The translations under genes and the position numbers were made by a program. 64,000 bases of DNA, taken from Lysobacter sp. 5GHs7-4 (GTDB lineage: Bacteria; Pseudomonadota; Gammaproteobacteria; Xanthomonadales; Xanthomonadaceae). Below the pieces are notes generated by a model. That model made no database searches and was not told the origin of the DNA. It saw only the letters and a list, made by a program, of their open reading frames with translations. Shown here piece after piece: positions 47,321 through 55,841 of this stretch (positions are counted from its first letter, which is position 1; every line of letters starts with the position of its first letter). The stretch covers positions 3,366,001-3,430,000 of the forward strand of contig NZ_CP089924.1 of NCBI RefSeq assembly GCF_021284765.1, read 5' to 3'.

Positions 47321-48652
47321 TTACGCGCCTTCACCGCGACGCTGACCGCCACCGCCGTTGCGGCCGCCGCCGCGGTGCTGGGCACCGGCGTGGGCGTGAC
47401 GCGGAGCGGGCTTGCCGTGCGGACGGTGCGAGGGCTTGCGCGGGCCGTTGTTGCCGCCCGGACGCTGACCGCCGGGGCGGCGCGCGCCCGGCGCATCGGA
47501 ACCCATGCGGATCGGACGGCTGGGCTCGAAGCCGGCCACCGTGACCATCTGGATGTCGTCCTTGAGGATGCGCTGGATCTGACGCAGCAGGCCGCCTTCG
47601 TCCGGCGACACCAGCGACAGGGCTTCGCCGGTCGCGCCGTTGCGGCCGGTGCGGCCGATGCGGTGGACGTAGTCCTCGGCGACCATGGGCAGGTCGAAGT
47701 TGATGACCAGCGGCAGGTTGGGGATGTCCAGACCGCGCGCGGCGACGTCGGTGGCGACCAGCACGCGGGCCTTGTTGGCCTTGAAGTCGCGCAGGGCTTT
47801 CTGGCGCTGGGCCTGGCTCTTGTTGCCGTGGATGGCGACGGCCTTGAGGCCGGCGTCTTCCAGCTGTTCGGCCAGACGGTTGCAGCCGTGCTTGGTGCGG
47901 CCGAACACCAGCACCTGGTCGGTGCTGCGCTCGCCGAGGATGCGGATCAGCAAGTCGCGCTTGCGGCCGCCGTCGACCGGATGCGCCTTGTGGGCGATGG
48001 TGTCGGCGATGGTGTTGTTGGCGGCCACCTGCACCTGCTGCGGCTCGCGCATGAACTCCAGCGCCAGCTTCTTGATCTCGGCCTCGAAGGTGGCCGAGAA
48101 CAGCAGGGTCTGGCGCTGCGGCGGGACGCGGCCGAGGATGCGCTTGATCGCGGGCAGGAAGCCCATGTCGAGCATGCGGTCGGCTTCGTCCAGCACCAGC
48201 ACTTCGATCGCGTCGAGCTTGGCGGTGCCGCGCTCCATGTGATCGATCAGGCGGCCCGGGGTGGCGACCAGCACGTCGACGCCGCGACGCAGCATGTCGA
48301 CCTGCGGGCCCATGCCGGCGCCGCCGTAGATCGAGCAGATGCTCAGGCGCAGGTGCTTGGCGTAGCTTCGCAGGCTGTCGTTGACCTGCACCGCCAGTTC
48401 GCGCGTCGGCACCAGCACCAGCGCGCGCGGCTTGCGCGGGCCATTGGCGGCGGTGAGCTTGGACAGGCGGTTCAGCAGCGGCAGGCCGAACGCGGCGGTC
48501 TTGCCGGTGCCGGTCTGGGCGCCGCCCAGCAGGTCGTGCCCGGCCATGGCCAGCGGGATCGCTTCGGCCTGGATCGGGGTCGGGGTGTCGTAATTCTGCT
48601 CGGCGAGCGCGCGCAGCAACGCGGGCGCAAGCCCGAGGGATTCAAACGTCAT
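47321..48652 (-). CDS. rhlE: DEAD-box RNA helicase RhlE
   Basis: This 443-aa RNA helicase has the Q motif (PTPIQAEAIP), motif I AQTGTGKT (45-52), motif Ia (LVPTREL), motif II DEAD (VLDEADRML), motif III SAT, and motif VI HRIGRTGR. The C-terminal tail is basic and Gly/Arg/Pro/His-rich (about 375-443), as in RhlE, and probably binds RNA. RhlE rearranges structured RNA in ribosome assembly and mRNA decay. The ATG at 48652 gives MTFESLGL, the family N-terminus; an upstream frame to 48700 is not needed. A leader of nearly 300 nt may precede it. Confidence 0.95.
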   Translation of the reverse strand: MTFESLGLAPALLRALAEQNYDTPTPIQAEAIPLAMAGHDLLGGAQTGTGKTAAFGLPLLNRLSKLTAANGPRKPRALVLVPTRELAVQVNDSLRSYAKHLRLSICSIYGGAGMGPQVDMLRRGVDVLVATPGRLIDHMERGTAKLDAIEVLVLDEADRMLDMGFLPAIKRILGRVPPQRQTLLFSATFEAEIKKLALEFMREPQQVQVAANNTIADTIAHKAHPVDGGRKRDLLIRILGERSTDQVLVFGRTKHGCNRLAEQLEDAGLKAVAIHGNKSQAQRQKALRDFKANKARVLVATDVAARGLDIPNLPLVINFDLPMVAEDYVHRIGRTGRNGATGEALSLVSPDEGGLLRQIQRILKDDIQMVTVAGFEPSRPIRMGSDAPGARRPGGQRPGGNNGPRKPSHRPHGKPAPRHAHAGAQHRGGGRNGGGGQRRGEGA

Positions 48653-49341
48653 GTGAAACTCCAAGTACTGATGATCCGCCGACCGAAGTCGCGGAGTCAC
48701 TCGGAGCGTTCCCTAAAACCGCGCTGCGAGTAATCGAAATGACGGTACCGGATGCTCCGGACCGTGTCGGCGCTACGAAAGACGTGCGGGATAAAGCCGA
48801 TCGGCGAGTCTTGGGACTCATTGCGATGCGGCAGGCAACCTGGGAAACGTACCCCTTGCGGGGGAGGCAGCCGTGCGCTGAACAGGGGCCACTTTACGCG
48901 AAAGCGTCGGGTTCCGCCAGCTAAATTATTGTGTGGGCAGGAAAAAACGGCCGACCCGGCGAGACGCGCCCGCGAGGAGCTTCAGGCCGGTTCTGCCGCC
49001 GTAGATGCGGCCCGGCGTCCGCCCGACCCGCTCCGCGCGGGTCTGCCGCCTGCGGGGCAGACGCGCCTCCGGCTTGAATGCCCCCTAAATTCCGAGGGTC
49101 GGCGAGCACCAGCGACGGTGAGGCTCGCCGGCGCGATCGGCCGGTTTTCCGCCGCCGGGTACGTCGTGCACCGGTAGGCGCCGCAGCGTGCAGGGCCATG
49201 CAGGATCGCGCGCGGGCTGGTAGAAAGGGCCTTAGCGCCCGGCGGGCACGCGGCCACGCCAAGACGAGCGCATCCATCGCTGCGGGATCCGTCTCGGCCG
49301 GACGCATCGCAGCCGCATCCGACCAGCCTGGGGAGCGGGCC
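48653..49341. other. Gene-free region upstream of rhlE and the DoxX gene
   Basis: No gene is supported; open frames here have random high-GC composition. On the minus strand, an AT-rich island around 48924-48955 (AATAATTTAGC and a TTTTTTCC stretch) is the best promoter-like sequence and would give rhlE a leader of about 270 nt. Long structured leaders are known for other DEAD-box helicases such as deaD. CGGGTCTGCCGCC / GGCAGACGCG pairs and several other short GC dyads are present between 49030 and 49070. Confidence 0.45.
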
Positions 49342-49698
49342 ATGGACAACCGCAATCTCGCCACCACCGCGCGCACGCTCATGGCGAGCGTCTTCATCGT
49401 GCTGGGCCTGTATCGCCTGCTCAACGCCTGGAGCGGCGTGGCCACACCGCCGGCGACCCTCGCCTTCAGCGCGGTGGAGCTAGTGCTGGGCCTGCTGATC
49501 GCCAGCGGCTGGAAACTGCGCTGGACCGCCGGCCTGGCCGCCTTGCTGATGACCGTGGACGCGGCGATGTCGCATCCGTTCTGGAGCCTGGCCGGCGCGG
49601 AGCGCGGCGCGCAGTTGCTGCATTTCATGAAGAACGTGGGCCTGATCGGCGGCTTGCTGCTGCTGATCGCCCACGCCGGCCACCCGCCGCGACGCTGA
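49342..49698 (+). CDS. DoxX-like membrane protein
   Basis: This 118-aa protein has four predicted helices: TLMASVFIVLGLYRLLNAW, LAFSAVELVLGLLIASG, WTAGLAALLMTVDAAMS, and NVGLIGGLLLLIAHA. It resembles the DoxX family, whose members take part in quinone-linked or thiosulfate oxidation in a few cases but are mostly uncharacterised. The ATG is preceded by GGGGAG. It is tightly linked to ltrA (9-nt gap), so the two form an operon. Confidence 0.82.
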   Translation: MDNRNLATTARTLMASVFIVLGLYRLLNAWSGVATPPATLAFSAVELVLGLLIASGWKLRWTAGLAALLMTVDAAMSHPFWSLAGAERGAQLLHFMKNVGLIGGLLLLIAHAGHPPRR

Positions 49699-49707
49699 GC
49701 GGGCCAC

Positions 49708-50901
49708 ATGAGCGCTTCCGCCCGCACCCTGTTGCGCAACCGCAGCGGCCACCAGCACGGCCGCGTGACCATGGTCGAGCTGTTCTTCGACCTGGTGTTC
49801 GTGTTCGCGGTCACCCAGCTGTCGCACACCTTGCTCGAACACCTCACCCCGGCCGGCGCGCTGCAGACGCTGCTGCTGTTCTTCGCGGTGTGGTGGGTGT
49901 GGATCTACACCTCCTGGTGCACCAACTGGCTGGACCCGGAAACCCCGCCGGTGCGGCTGATGCTGTTCGCGCTGATGCTGGGCGGGCTGCTGTTGTCGAG
50001 CTCGCTGCCACGGGCGTTCGGCGAACGCGGCCTGCTGTTCGCCTGCGCCTATGCGGCCATGCAGGTCGGACGCACCGCTTTCATGATGTATGCGCTGCGC
50101 GGACGCAACGCCGCCCTGTTCCGCAACTTCGCCCGTATCGGCGTCTGGCTGCTGGTCTCGGCGACGCTATGGATCGCCGGCGGCCTGGCGCAGGGCGAGG
50201 CACGCTACGCCTGGTGGCTGGGCGCGCTGCTGATCGAGTACATCGGCCCGTTCGCCTTCTTCTGGGTGCCGGGACTGGGTCGCTCGACCATCGCCGATTG
50301 GGACGTGGACGGCGGGCATCTGGCCGAGCGCTGCGCTTTGTTCGTGATCATCGCCCTGGGCGAGTCGATCCTGGTCACCGGCGCTACCTTTTCGCAACTG
50401 CCCTTCGACGGCGTGCACGGCGCCGCGTTCGTGAGCGCCTTCGTCGGCAGCGTGGCGATGTGGTGGATCTACTTCGACAGTGGCGCCGAACGCGCCAGCC
50501 ATCGCATCGCCCAGGCCGCCGATCCGGGCCGGCAGGCGCGCATGGCCTACACCTACCAGCACCTGCTGATCGTGGGCGGCATCATCGTCTGCGCGGTCGC
50601 CGACGAAATCGTGCTGATGCATCCCGGCCACGTCGACCAAGCCGGCCTCGCCGCGATCCTGGGCGGACCGGCCCTGTACCTGCTCGGCAACGCGCTGTTC
50701 AAGTGGACGACGAACGACCGTCGGACGCCGCCTCTGTCGCATCTGGCGGGTCTGGCCGCGCTGCTGGCGCTGACGGCGGCGGCGCATCCCCTGCACCTGT
50801 CGGCGCTGGCGCTTGGCGTCGCCACCACTGCGATCCTGGTGCTGGTGGCGCTGTGGGAGTGGCTGGCGCTGCGGCGCGCGGTGCCGCCGGCGGCGCACTG
50901 A
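49708..50901 (+). CDS. ltrA: Low temperature requirement protein A (LtrA)
   Basis: This 397-aa protein has about eleven helices and the LtrA signature: RVTMVELFFDLVFVFAVTQLSHTLLEHL near the N-terminus, WWVWIYTSWCTNWLDPE, and HLAERCALFVIIALGESILVTGATFS in the middle. In Listeria, ltrA mutants grow poorly in the cold; the molecular function is not known. The C-terminal 67 codons overlap an opposing ORF (50699-51631). It follows the DoxX gene with a 9-nt gap. Confidence 0.93.
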   Translation: MSASARTLLRNRSGHQHGRVTMVELFFDLVFVFAVTQLSHTLLEHLTPAGALQTLLLFFAVWWVWIYTSWCTNWLDPETPPVRLMLFALMLGGLLLSSSLPRAFGERGLLFACAYAAMQVGRTAFMMYALRGRNAALFRNFARIGVWLLVSATLWIAGGLAQGEARYAWWLGALLIEYIGPFAFFWVPGLGRSTIADWDVDGGHLAERCALFVIIALGESILVTGATFSQLPFDGVHGAAFVSAFVGSVAMWWIYFDSGAERASHRIAQAADPGRQARMAYTYQHLLIVGGIIVCAVADEIVLMHPGHVDQAGLAAILGGPALYLLGNALFKWTTNDRRTPPLSHLAGLAALLALTAAAHPLHLSALALGVATTAILVLVALWEWLALRRAVPPAAH

Positions 50902-51631
50902 TCGCGGCCGGACGGCGGTACTGCGCAGGCGGAGGCGGAGGCACCGGCAAGGGCGTGCCCGGGACCAAGCCCGCGTCCATGGACCCATCCAGAATCCGGC
51001 GCAGCACCTCGAGCCGGTTCGGCATCAGTCCGCCATCGCCGTGCTTTCCGCGCAACACGGTCGCCAGCAGTTCGGTCGCCGGCGCGCGCTTGGCGTGCTG
51101 GCGGATCAGCGCCGCGTCGCGCTGCAAGCGATCGCGCACCAGCACGCGCCGCTCCTTACCCGGCTCCATATGGAAGTTGCCCAGGTAATAATCGCGCCCG
51201 GCTTCGACCTCGAACGCGATCGGCTCGAACGCGATAGGCGTGACGATCGTGGAGCCGGCGTAGAAGCTGAAATTGGATAGTGCGTAACGGCCCGGCGCGA
51301 CGCAGGCTTCGAGCACGTCGCCGGTATCGCCTTCCACGACGAAATCATTCTTTCCCCATACCAATAGCCTGCGGTCGTAGCTATCCATGGAAAATTGCGC
51401 GGTGGAGTAGCGCTTATCTTCGGGCTCGCGCCGGAAGTACAGATTCAAGGTCGATACCAGGTAGACACCGCCCTCCCTGCGCGACACCGTGGCAAAGAAG
51501 CAGCCGCGTTCCTGGCCCGACTTGGCCAGGATGCTCTTTTCCCAGATCGGCCCGCTCTTGAGCAACTCGCGCGCCTGCACCGGCGCATAGGCGCACACCG
51601 CGGCCACGCAGGCCGCCAACACGATACGCAT
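50699..51631 (-). CDS. Exported hypothetical protein with proline-rich tail, overlapping ltrA
   Basis: The 310-aa product has a signal peptide (about 1-20, ending APVQAR). The mature region has a globular part of about 200 residues (EKSILAKSGQERGCFFATVSR, LVSTLNLYFRREPEDKRYST, EVEAGRDYYLGNFHMEPGKERRVLVRDRLQRDAALI) and then a disordered Pro/Ala-rich tail (about 225-310). The tail overlaps the 3' end of ltrA by 203 nt on the other strand. The start at 51631 gives the signal peptide. The globular part is plausible; the tail could instead be the product of a frameshift or a read-through. No family was recognised. Confidence 0.7.
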   Translation of the reverse strand: MRIVLAACVAAVCAYAPVQARELLKSGPIWEKSILAKSGQERGCFFATVSRREGGVYLVSTLNLYFRREPEDKRYSTAQFSMDSYDRRLLVWGKNDFVVEGDTGDVLEACVAPGRYALSNFSFYAGSTIVTPIAFEPIAFEVEAGRDYYLGNFHMEPGKERRVLVRDRLQRDAALIRQHAKRAPATELLATVLRGKHGDGGLMPNRLEVLRRILDGSMDAGLVPGTPLPVPPPPPAQYRRPAAISAPPAAPRAAAPATPTAPPAPGSQWWRRQAPAPTGAGDAPPPSAPAARPDPPDATEAASDGRSSST

Positions 51632-51718
51632 ACTCGGCTCCCCAGGTTCCGGCGCCACGCTACGCAAACGGGGCATGGGCGGCAAGGCGCCGCGCGCGCC
51701 GATGCGCCAGACCGTGGG

Positions 51719-53092
51719 CTACACGTCCAGGCGCATGCCCGGCCGCACAAGCACCGGCTTGACGCCATAACGCTCGCCGACCTCGCCCGCCAGCGCCTCG
51801 CGCGCCTTGTCCTCGCCGTGCACCAAGGCCAGCGGCGGATGTCCGGCGATCGCGCCGTACCACTCCATCAGCCCGCGCTGGTCGGTATGCGCCGACAAGC
51901 CGCCGACGGTGTGGCGCTGCGCATTGACGCGCACGTCGCGGCCGTGGATGCGCGCCCACTTGGCGCCGTCCACCAGGCGCCGCCCCAGCGTGCCCTCGCC
52001 CTGGTAGCCGACGAACACCACGCGCGTCTTCGGATCGTCCAGGCGATGACGGAAGTGGTGCAGGATGCGGCCGGCGTTGGCCATGCCGGACCCGGCGATC
52101 ACGATCGCGCCGCGCTCCACACTGTTGATGGCGATCGACTCTTCGCTCGATTCGGTCAGGCGCAGGTTCGGCAGGCGGAACGGGTTGGGCTTGTCGCGCC
52201 AGACCTGCTGCGCGTCTTCGTCGAACAGGTCGGCATGGCGGTCGTACACGCCGACCACTTTGGCCGCCATCGGGCTGTCCAGAAAAATCTGCCAGCGCGC
52301 CATCTGCCACTCGTCCCAATGCTTGGCGAACCAGTACAGCAGCTCCTGGCTGCGCCCGACCGCGAACGCCGGAATCAGCACGTTGCCGCCGTCGCGCCAG
52401 GTCTCGTCTAGGATGCGCCCGAGCTCGCGTATGGTCTCGGCGCGATCGCGGTGCAGGCGGTCGCCGTAAGTCGACTCCATCAGCACCAGGTCGGCCTGCT
52501 CGATGCGCGCCGGATCGCGCAGGATCGGCGTGCCCTTGGGGCCGAGGTCGCCGGAGAACACCAGCGCGCGGCCGTCGGCATGCACCTCGACCGAGGCCGA
52601 GCCGAGGATGTGTCCGGCTTCGCGGAAGGCGATCTCCACGCCCGGAAGGATCGTCTCGCGCCGGTCGTAAGGCAGCGGCCGCACGCGCGCCATGGCGGCT
52701 TCGACGTCGGCCTGCGTGTACAGCGGCACCGCCTCGGCTTCGCCGGCGCGGCGACGCCGGTTGCCGCGTTCGGCCTCGCTCTCGGCGATATGGGCCGAAT
52801 CCAGCAGCATGATCCGCATCAGTTCGGCGGTCGCGGCCTGAGCGTAGATCGCACCGGCGAATCCTCGCCGCACCAGCAAGGGCACGCGGCCGATATGGTC
52901 GATATGGGCATGGCTGATCACCAGCGCGTCCAGCGTGGCGACGTCGAAGGGAAACGGATCGGCGTTGCGCGCCTCGGCCTCGGGACTGCCCTGGATCATG
53001 CCGCAGTCGAGCAGCAGGCGATGGCCGGCGGCCTCGACCTCGTGCAGCGAACCGGTGACCTCGCCGGCGGCTCCGTGGAAATGCACCTTCAT
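51719..53092 (-). CDS. Beta-CASP metallo-beta-lactamase fold hydrolase (RNA-specificity type)
   Basis: The 457-aa protein belongs to the MBL-fold ribonuclease family related to CPSF73 and YSH1-like archaeal enzymes. HAHIDH (61-66) is the zinc-binding motif II. GHILGSASVEV holds the next ligand and FSGDLG the Asp. The beta-CASP insert (about 240-350) contains VLIPAFAVGRSQELLYWF, SPMAAKVVGVYDR and IAGSGMANAGRILHHFRH. The RNA-specificity end is GLSAHTDQRGLMEWYG plus LVHGEDKARE. All motifs suggest an active endo/exoribonuclease. The start at 53092 gives MKVHFHGAAG; upstream codons are not needed. Confidence 0.94.
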   Translation of the reverse strand: MKVHFHGAAGEVTGSLHEVEAAGHRLLLDCGMIQGSPEAEARNADPFPFDVATLDALVISHAHIDHIGRVPLLVRRGFAGAIYAQAATAELMRIMLLDSAHIAESEAERGNRRRRAGEAEAVPLYTQADVEAAMARVRPLPYDRRETILPGVEIAFREAGHILGSASVEVHADGRALVFSGDLGPKGTPILRDPARIEQADLVLMESTYGDRLHRDRAETIRELGRILDETWRDGGNVLIPAFAVGRSQELLYWFAKHWDEWQMARWQIFLDSPMAAKVVGVYDRHADLFDEDAQQVWRDKPNPFRLPNLRLTESSEESIAINSVERGAIVIAGSGMANAGRILHHFRHRLDDPKTRVVFVGYQGEGTLGRRLVDGAKWARIHGRDVRVNAQRHTVGGLSAHTDQRGLMEWYGAIAGHPPLALVHGEDKAREALAGEVGERYGVKPVLVRPGMRLDV

Positions 53093-53168
53093 CGCGACGC
53101 TCCGATAGCGGCGGCCGTGTCCGGCCCAAGTCCGCACCTTCGCGCATGCGCGCGGGCTCCACAAGAGC

Positions 53169-53193
53169 GAAGGCCCGCGCGAGGCGGGCCTTC
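53169..53193 (-). terminator. Hairpin terminator after the first eight-cysteine gene
   Basis: GAAGGCCCGC (53169-53178) pairs with GCGGGCCTTC (53184-53193), 26 nt beyond the stop at 53219 on the minus strand. The U-tract is weak (GCTCTTGT). Confidence 0.75.
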
Positions 53194-53218
53194 GGAGATT
53201 ACGCCTGGGAGCGTCGAC

Positions 53219-54205
53219 TCAGCGACCGGGCACGCGGCAGCAACGCGCCGTCGCGGTGACCGTTCCAGCCGAGGCACTGTCGTTGACCATATTGCAATGC
53301 GAGGTCCAGCTGCCCGCCACGCGCATGCCGAAGATCGAAGGACGGCACTGCGTTTCGACCGCGGTATACCCTGCAGGGCAGGTACCCGCAAAGGCATTGC
53401 CGGCAGCACCCGCCGCGAGGTTCAGCACCGAGCCGTCGACTTCGACGCACTGCAGCGCGGTCGCCTGCGGGTTGATGAAGTAACCGACGATGTCGCCGAT
53501 CAGATGGGTCTGGGCGAAGGTATACACCGACATCTCATTGGCCGAAGCGCCCTGGTCCAAAGCCACCGTGGCCAGGTTGGCGACGATGGCGCCGGCGGTG
53601 TAGTTCACGTTCGACGACAACGGCTGGGTGCCACCGAACGGGAACGCCGTGATGTAGCCGGCGCCGGAGGGCGTCACCACCGTCAGGTTGATGACCGCCG
53701 CGGCGAAGGAACCGGCCGCGCCCGCGCCATTGCAGTTGCTGGCGCTACCGCCCTGGAAGCTGTAGTCCGACACCGCGGTGACGTCGAAGCTGCGTACGGT
53801 GTTGGCCGCGATCGCGCCGCCGGCCAGACGGGTATCGAACAGGCGGCAAGGCGAGACCGGCACGAACACCAGATCGGTCGCGGGATCGCCCAGCGCCATC
53901 GGCGAGACGTCGGCCTTGGCCTTGGCCACGCCGGACTGCGGCGTCAGCGCGCTGTTCATCGCATCGAAGCTGTCCGCGTCAGCGGCGCGCTGCAACTGAT
54001 CCATGGAGGCCTTGGCGAAGGTCGGACCCATGTTCTGCGCCCACGTGCCCATGTCGGCGCGATAGGCCTCCTGCACGTGCGGCGCCCACTTCTTGACGAC
54101 CTGATAGACGAGTTCGCCGCGCGCGCCGCGACCGGCGGCATCGGCCGGCTGCGACAGCATGGGCGCAAGCGCGAACAGACCGGCGGCCAGAATCAACTTG
54201 TTCAT
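53219..54205 (-). CDS. Secreted eight-cysteine protein A (paralogue 1 of 2)
   Basis: The 328-aa product has a signal peptide (about 1-23, ending PADAA). An N-terminal helical block follows (about 30-88: GELVYQVVKKWAPHVQEAYRADMGTWAQNMGPTFAK, LQRAADADSFDAMNSAL), then a VPVSPCRLFDTRLAGG motif (about 115-130), a beta-rich domain with VNYTAGAIVANLATVAL and HLIGDIVGYFIN, and a Cys-rich end with CPAGYTAVETQC and CCRVPGR. The eight cysteines are all matched in paralogue 2. Proteins with VPxxPxRxxDTR motifs are common in secreted bacterial proteins of unknown role. A strong AAGGGG site precedes the ATG. The function is unknown; a structural or adhesive role is possible. Confidence 0.85.
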   Translation of the reverse strand: MNKLILAAGLFALAPMLSQPADAAGRGARGELVYQVVKKWAPHVQEAYRADMGTWAQNMGPTFAKASMDQLQRAADADSFDAMNSALTPQSGVAKAKADVSPMALGDPATDLVFVPVSPCRLFDTRLAGGAIAANTVRSFDVTAVSDYSFQGGSASNCNGAGAAGSFAAAVINLTVVTPSGAGYITAFPFGGTQPLSSNVNYTAGAIVANLATVALDQGASANEMSVYTFAQTHLIGDIVGYFINPQATALQCVEVDGSVLNLAAGAAGNAFAGTCPAGYTAVETQCRPSIFGMRVAGSWTSHCNMVNDSASAGTVTATARCCRVPGR

Positions 54206-54521
54206 CGTGTATCCCCTTTAGATTCGCGGGCCGGGTCCCCCGTGGACTCGATCGCCGACTATCGAGAAGGACGAGAACCCGTGGCGAAATAGGACACACG
54301 TCACACTTTCAGCCGCATCACTTGGAGGAATCGCTCGCGTACTTCTTAGGGGTAATGCCTAACGACAGAAGCGCAAAGAGGCGAAAAATCGCTTACACGC
54401 GCATCGCTGAGATAGGACGGCCTAGGCGATTACCCTCACAGCGTGCCGGCGCATCCTACGAAAGCGAAAAGCCCGCACGCGGCGGGCTTTTCGACTACAC
54501 GCAAAATCCTGCCGCAACCGG
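54206..54521. other. Gap between the two eight-cysteine genes
   Basis: The left part is the leader of paralogue 1 (minus strand) with an AAGGGG ribosome site beside the gene. The right end contains the paralogue 2 terminator. No gene was found between them. Confidence 0.6.
54467..54491 (-). terminator. Rho-independent terminator of paralogue 2
   Basis: AAAAGCCCGC (54467-54476) pairs with GCGGGCTTTT (54482-54491) across a 5-nt loop, 30 nt after the stop at 54522. Confidence 0.88.
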
Positions 54522-55532
54522 TCAACGCCCGGGCAGACGGCAACACTCCGCGTACACGATCACCTGCATGGCAGTGGGGCTTTCGTTGGTGAACACGCAT
54601 TGGTGCAGCGTGCCGTTGGGATAGGACGCGACCACGCGACCGGCGTTGCCGGTGGCCTGACAGTAGCCGCCCATCTTGGTGTAACCGGCCGGGCAGACCG
54701 GCGAGGTGCCGGTGAACGACGCGCTGCCGTTCATGGTGCTGATGGTCTGCACCGTCGTGCATTGCAGCGGCGTCGGCGTGGGCGCGATGAAGTAGCCGAC
54801 GATGTCCGCCACCAGATGCGTCTGCGCATACGAGTACACCGTCATGTCGGCGGCGGCCGCGCTGGTATCCAAGGTCACCACCGCCAGATTGCCGACGATG
54901 TCGCCGCCGGCGTAGTTGACGTTGGAGGCCACCGGGCGCGCGCTTTGGTAGGGATACGCGGTGATGTAACCGGCCGAACCGGGCGTGACCACGGCGAAGT
55001 TGACCATGGCCGCGGCGAACCCGCCGACCGCGCCGACGCCGTTGCAGTTGCCCGCCGCGCCGCCCTGGCCGCTGTAGTCGACCACCGAGGCGACATCGAA
55101 GTCGCGCGTGCTGTTGGCCAGGATCGGACCGCCGGCCAGACGCGTGTCGAGGATGCGGCAGGGCGCGATCGGCACGAAGGTCAGATCGGCGGTAGGGTTG
55201 CCGATGGCGGTGGGCGTGACTTGGCCCGCCGAGCGCAGACCGGCCTTGCCCAGCAGCGCGTCGTTCATGCTTTCGAAATCGCGCGCGTCGGCGGCTCGCT
55301 GCAGCGCGCTCATCGGCGACTTGGCGAATACCGGCCCCATCTGCCGCGCCCATTGGCCCAGATCGGTGCGGTAGGCCTCCTGCACGTGCGGCCCCCACTT
55401 GCGCACGATCCGATAGACCAGCTCGCCGCGCGGCGAATAGCCCTCGCCATCGGCGCCGCGCACGGCCCCGGCCGCCAACAGCAAAGGGGCGGCCAGCGCT
55501 ACGGCCGCCGCGGTGAACATCAGCTTCTTCAT
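54522..55532 (-). CDS. Secreted eight-cysteine protein B (paralogue 2 of 2)
   Basis: The 336-aa product has a signal peptide (about 1-27, MKKLMFTAAAVALAAPLLLAA). It is homologous to its neighbour over the full length: GELVYRIVRKWGPHVQEAYRTDLGQWARQMGPVFAK, LQRAADARDFESMNDALLGK, VPIAPCRILDTRLAGG, VNYAGGDIVGNLAVVTL, HLVADIVGYFIA, CPAGYTKMGGYC and CCRLPGR. The eight cysteines align one for one. A GGAGGGATTCG site precedes the ATG. It is divergent from the first M13 peptidase gene. The tandem pair probably arose by local duplication. Confidence 0.85.
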   Translation of the reverse strand: MKKLMFTAAAVALAAPLLLAAGAVRGADGEGYSPRGELVYRIVRKWGPHVQEAYRTDLGQWARQMGPVFAKSPMSALQRAADARDFESMNDALLGKAGLRSAGQVTPTAIGNPTADLTFVPIAPCRILDTRLAGGPILANSTRDFDVASVVDYSGQGGAAGNCNGVGAVGGFAAAMVNFAVVTPGSAGYITAYPYQSARPVASNVNYAGGDIVGNLAVVTLDTSAAAADMTVYSYAQTHLVADIVGYFIAPTPTPLQCTTVQTISTMNGSASFTGTSPVCPAGYTKMGGYCQATGNAGRVVASYPNGTLHQCVFTNESPTAMQVIVYAECCRLPGR

Positions 55533-55841
55533 CGAATCCCTCCGGCGCGACGCGCGGGGGGGAACCGCCCTGGCTCCCTGCCCGGTGCCGCGAGTTGATC
55601 GCGTCCGGGCCAGAGTATGCCGGGGAGCGAGCAAAAGTTATGCCGAAGCTGGCGGCCGGCGGGGCCGGCACGGCGGCGGCCGCGCGCGGGCCCGCGCCAG
55701 CGGCAACGCAGGACGCCGCAAGCCCCCGCCATGACCTTCGACACCCCCTTGCGGCGCCGAAGGGGTCTATTGTCCTGCCACGCCCCGGCCGGGGCGGTCG
55801 CCATTGCCCTACTCCCAAACGCCGTCAGGCCGGAGCCCGTT
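55533..55841. other. Divergent promoter region between paralogue 2 and the M13 gene
   Basis: The 309-nt gap carries the start sites of both genes. No gene is supported; the upstream part of the M13 open frame (55617-55841) codes for an Ala/Arg-rich stretch unlike a signal sequence. No firm promoter was found. Confidence 0.5.
55832..55835 (+). promoter_or_regulatory. Ribosome binding site supporting a GTG start of the M13 gene
   Basis: GGAG sits 6 nt before GTG 55842. The lipobox at residues 19-22 of the resulting product confirms this start. Confidence 0.75.

Noticed and set aside
48739..49177. Plus-strand ORFs of 61 and 141 codons in the rhlE-DoxX gap
   Set aside because: They overlap each other in different frames, have no ribosome site and no protein pattern.
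54206..54521. Cyclic-di-GMP (GEMM) or other riboswitch in the gap between the eight-cysteine genes
   Set aside because: I looked for the conserved cores on the minus strand and did not find them; only a ribosome site and terminator are clear.
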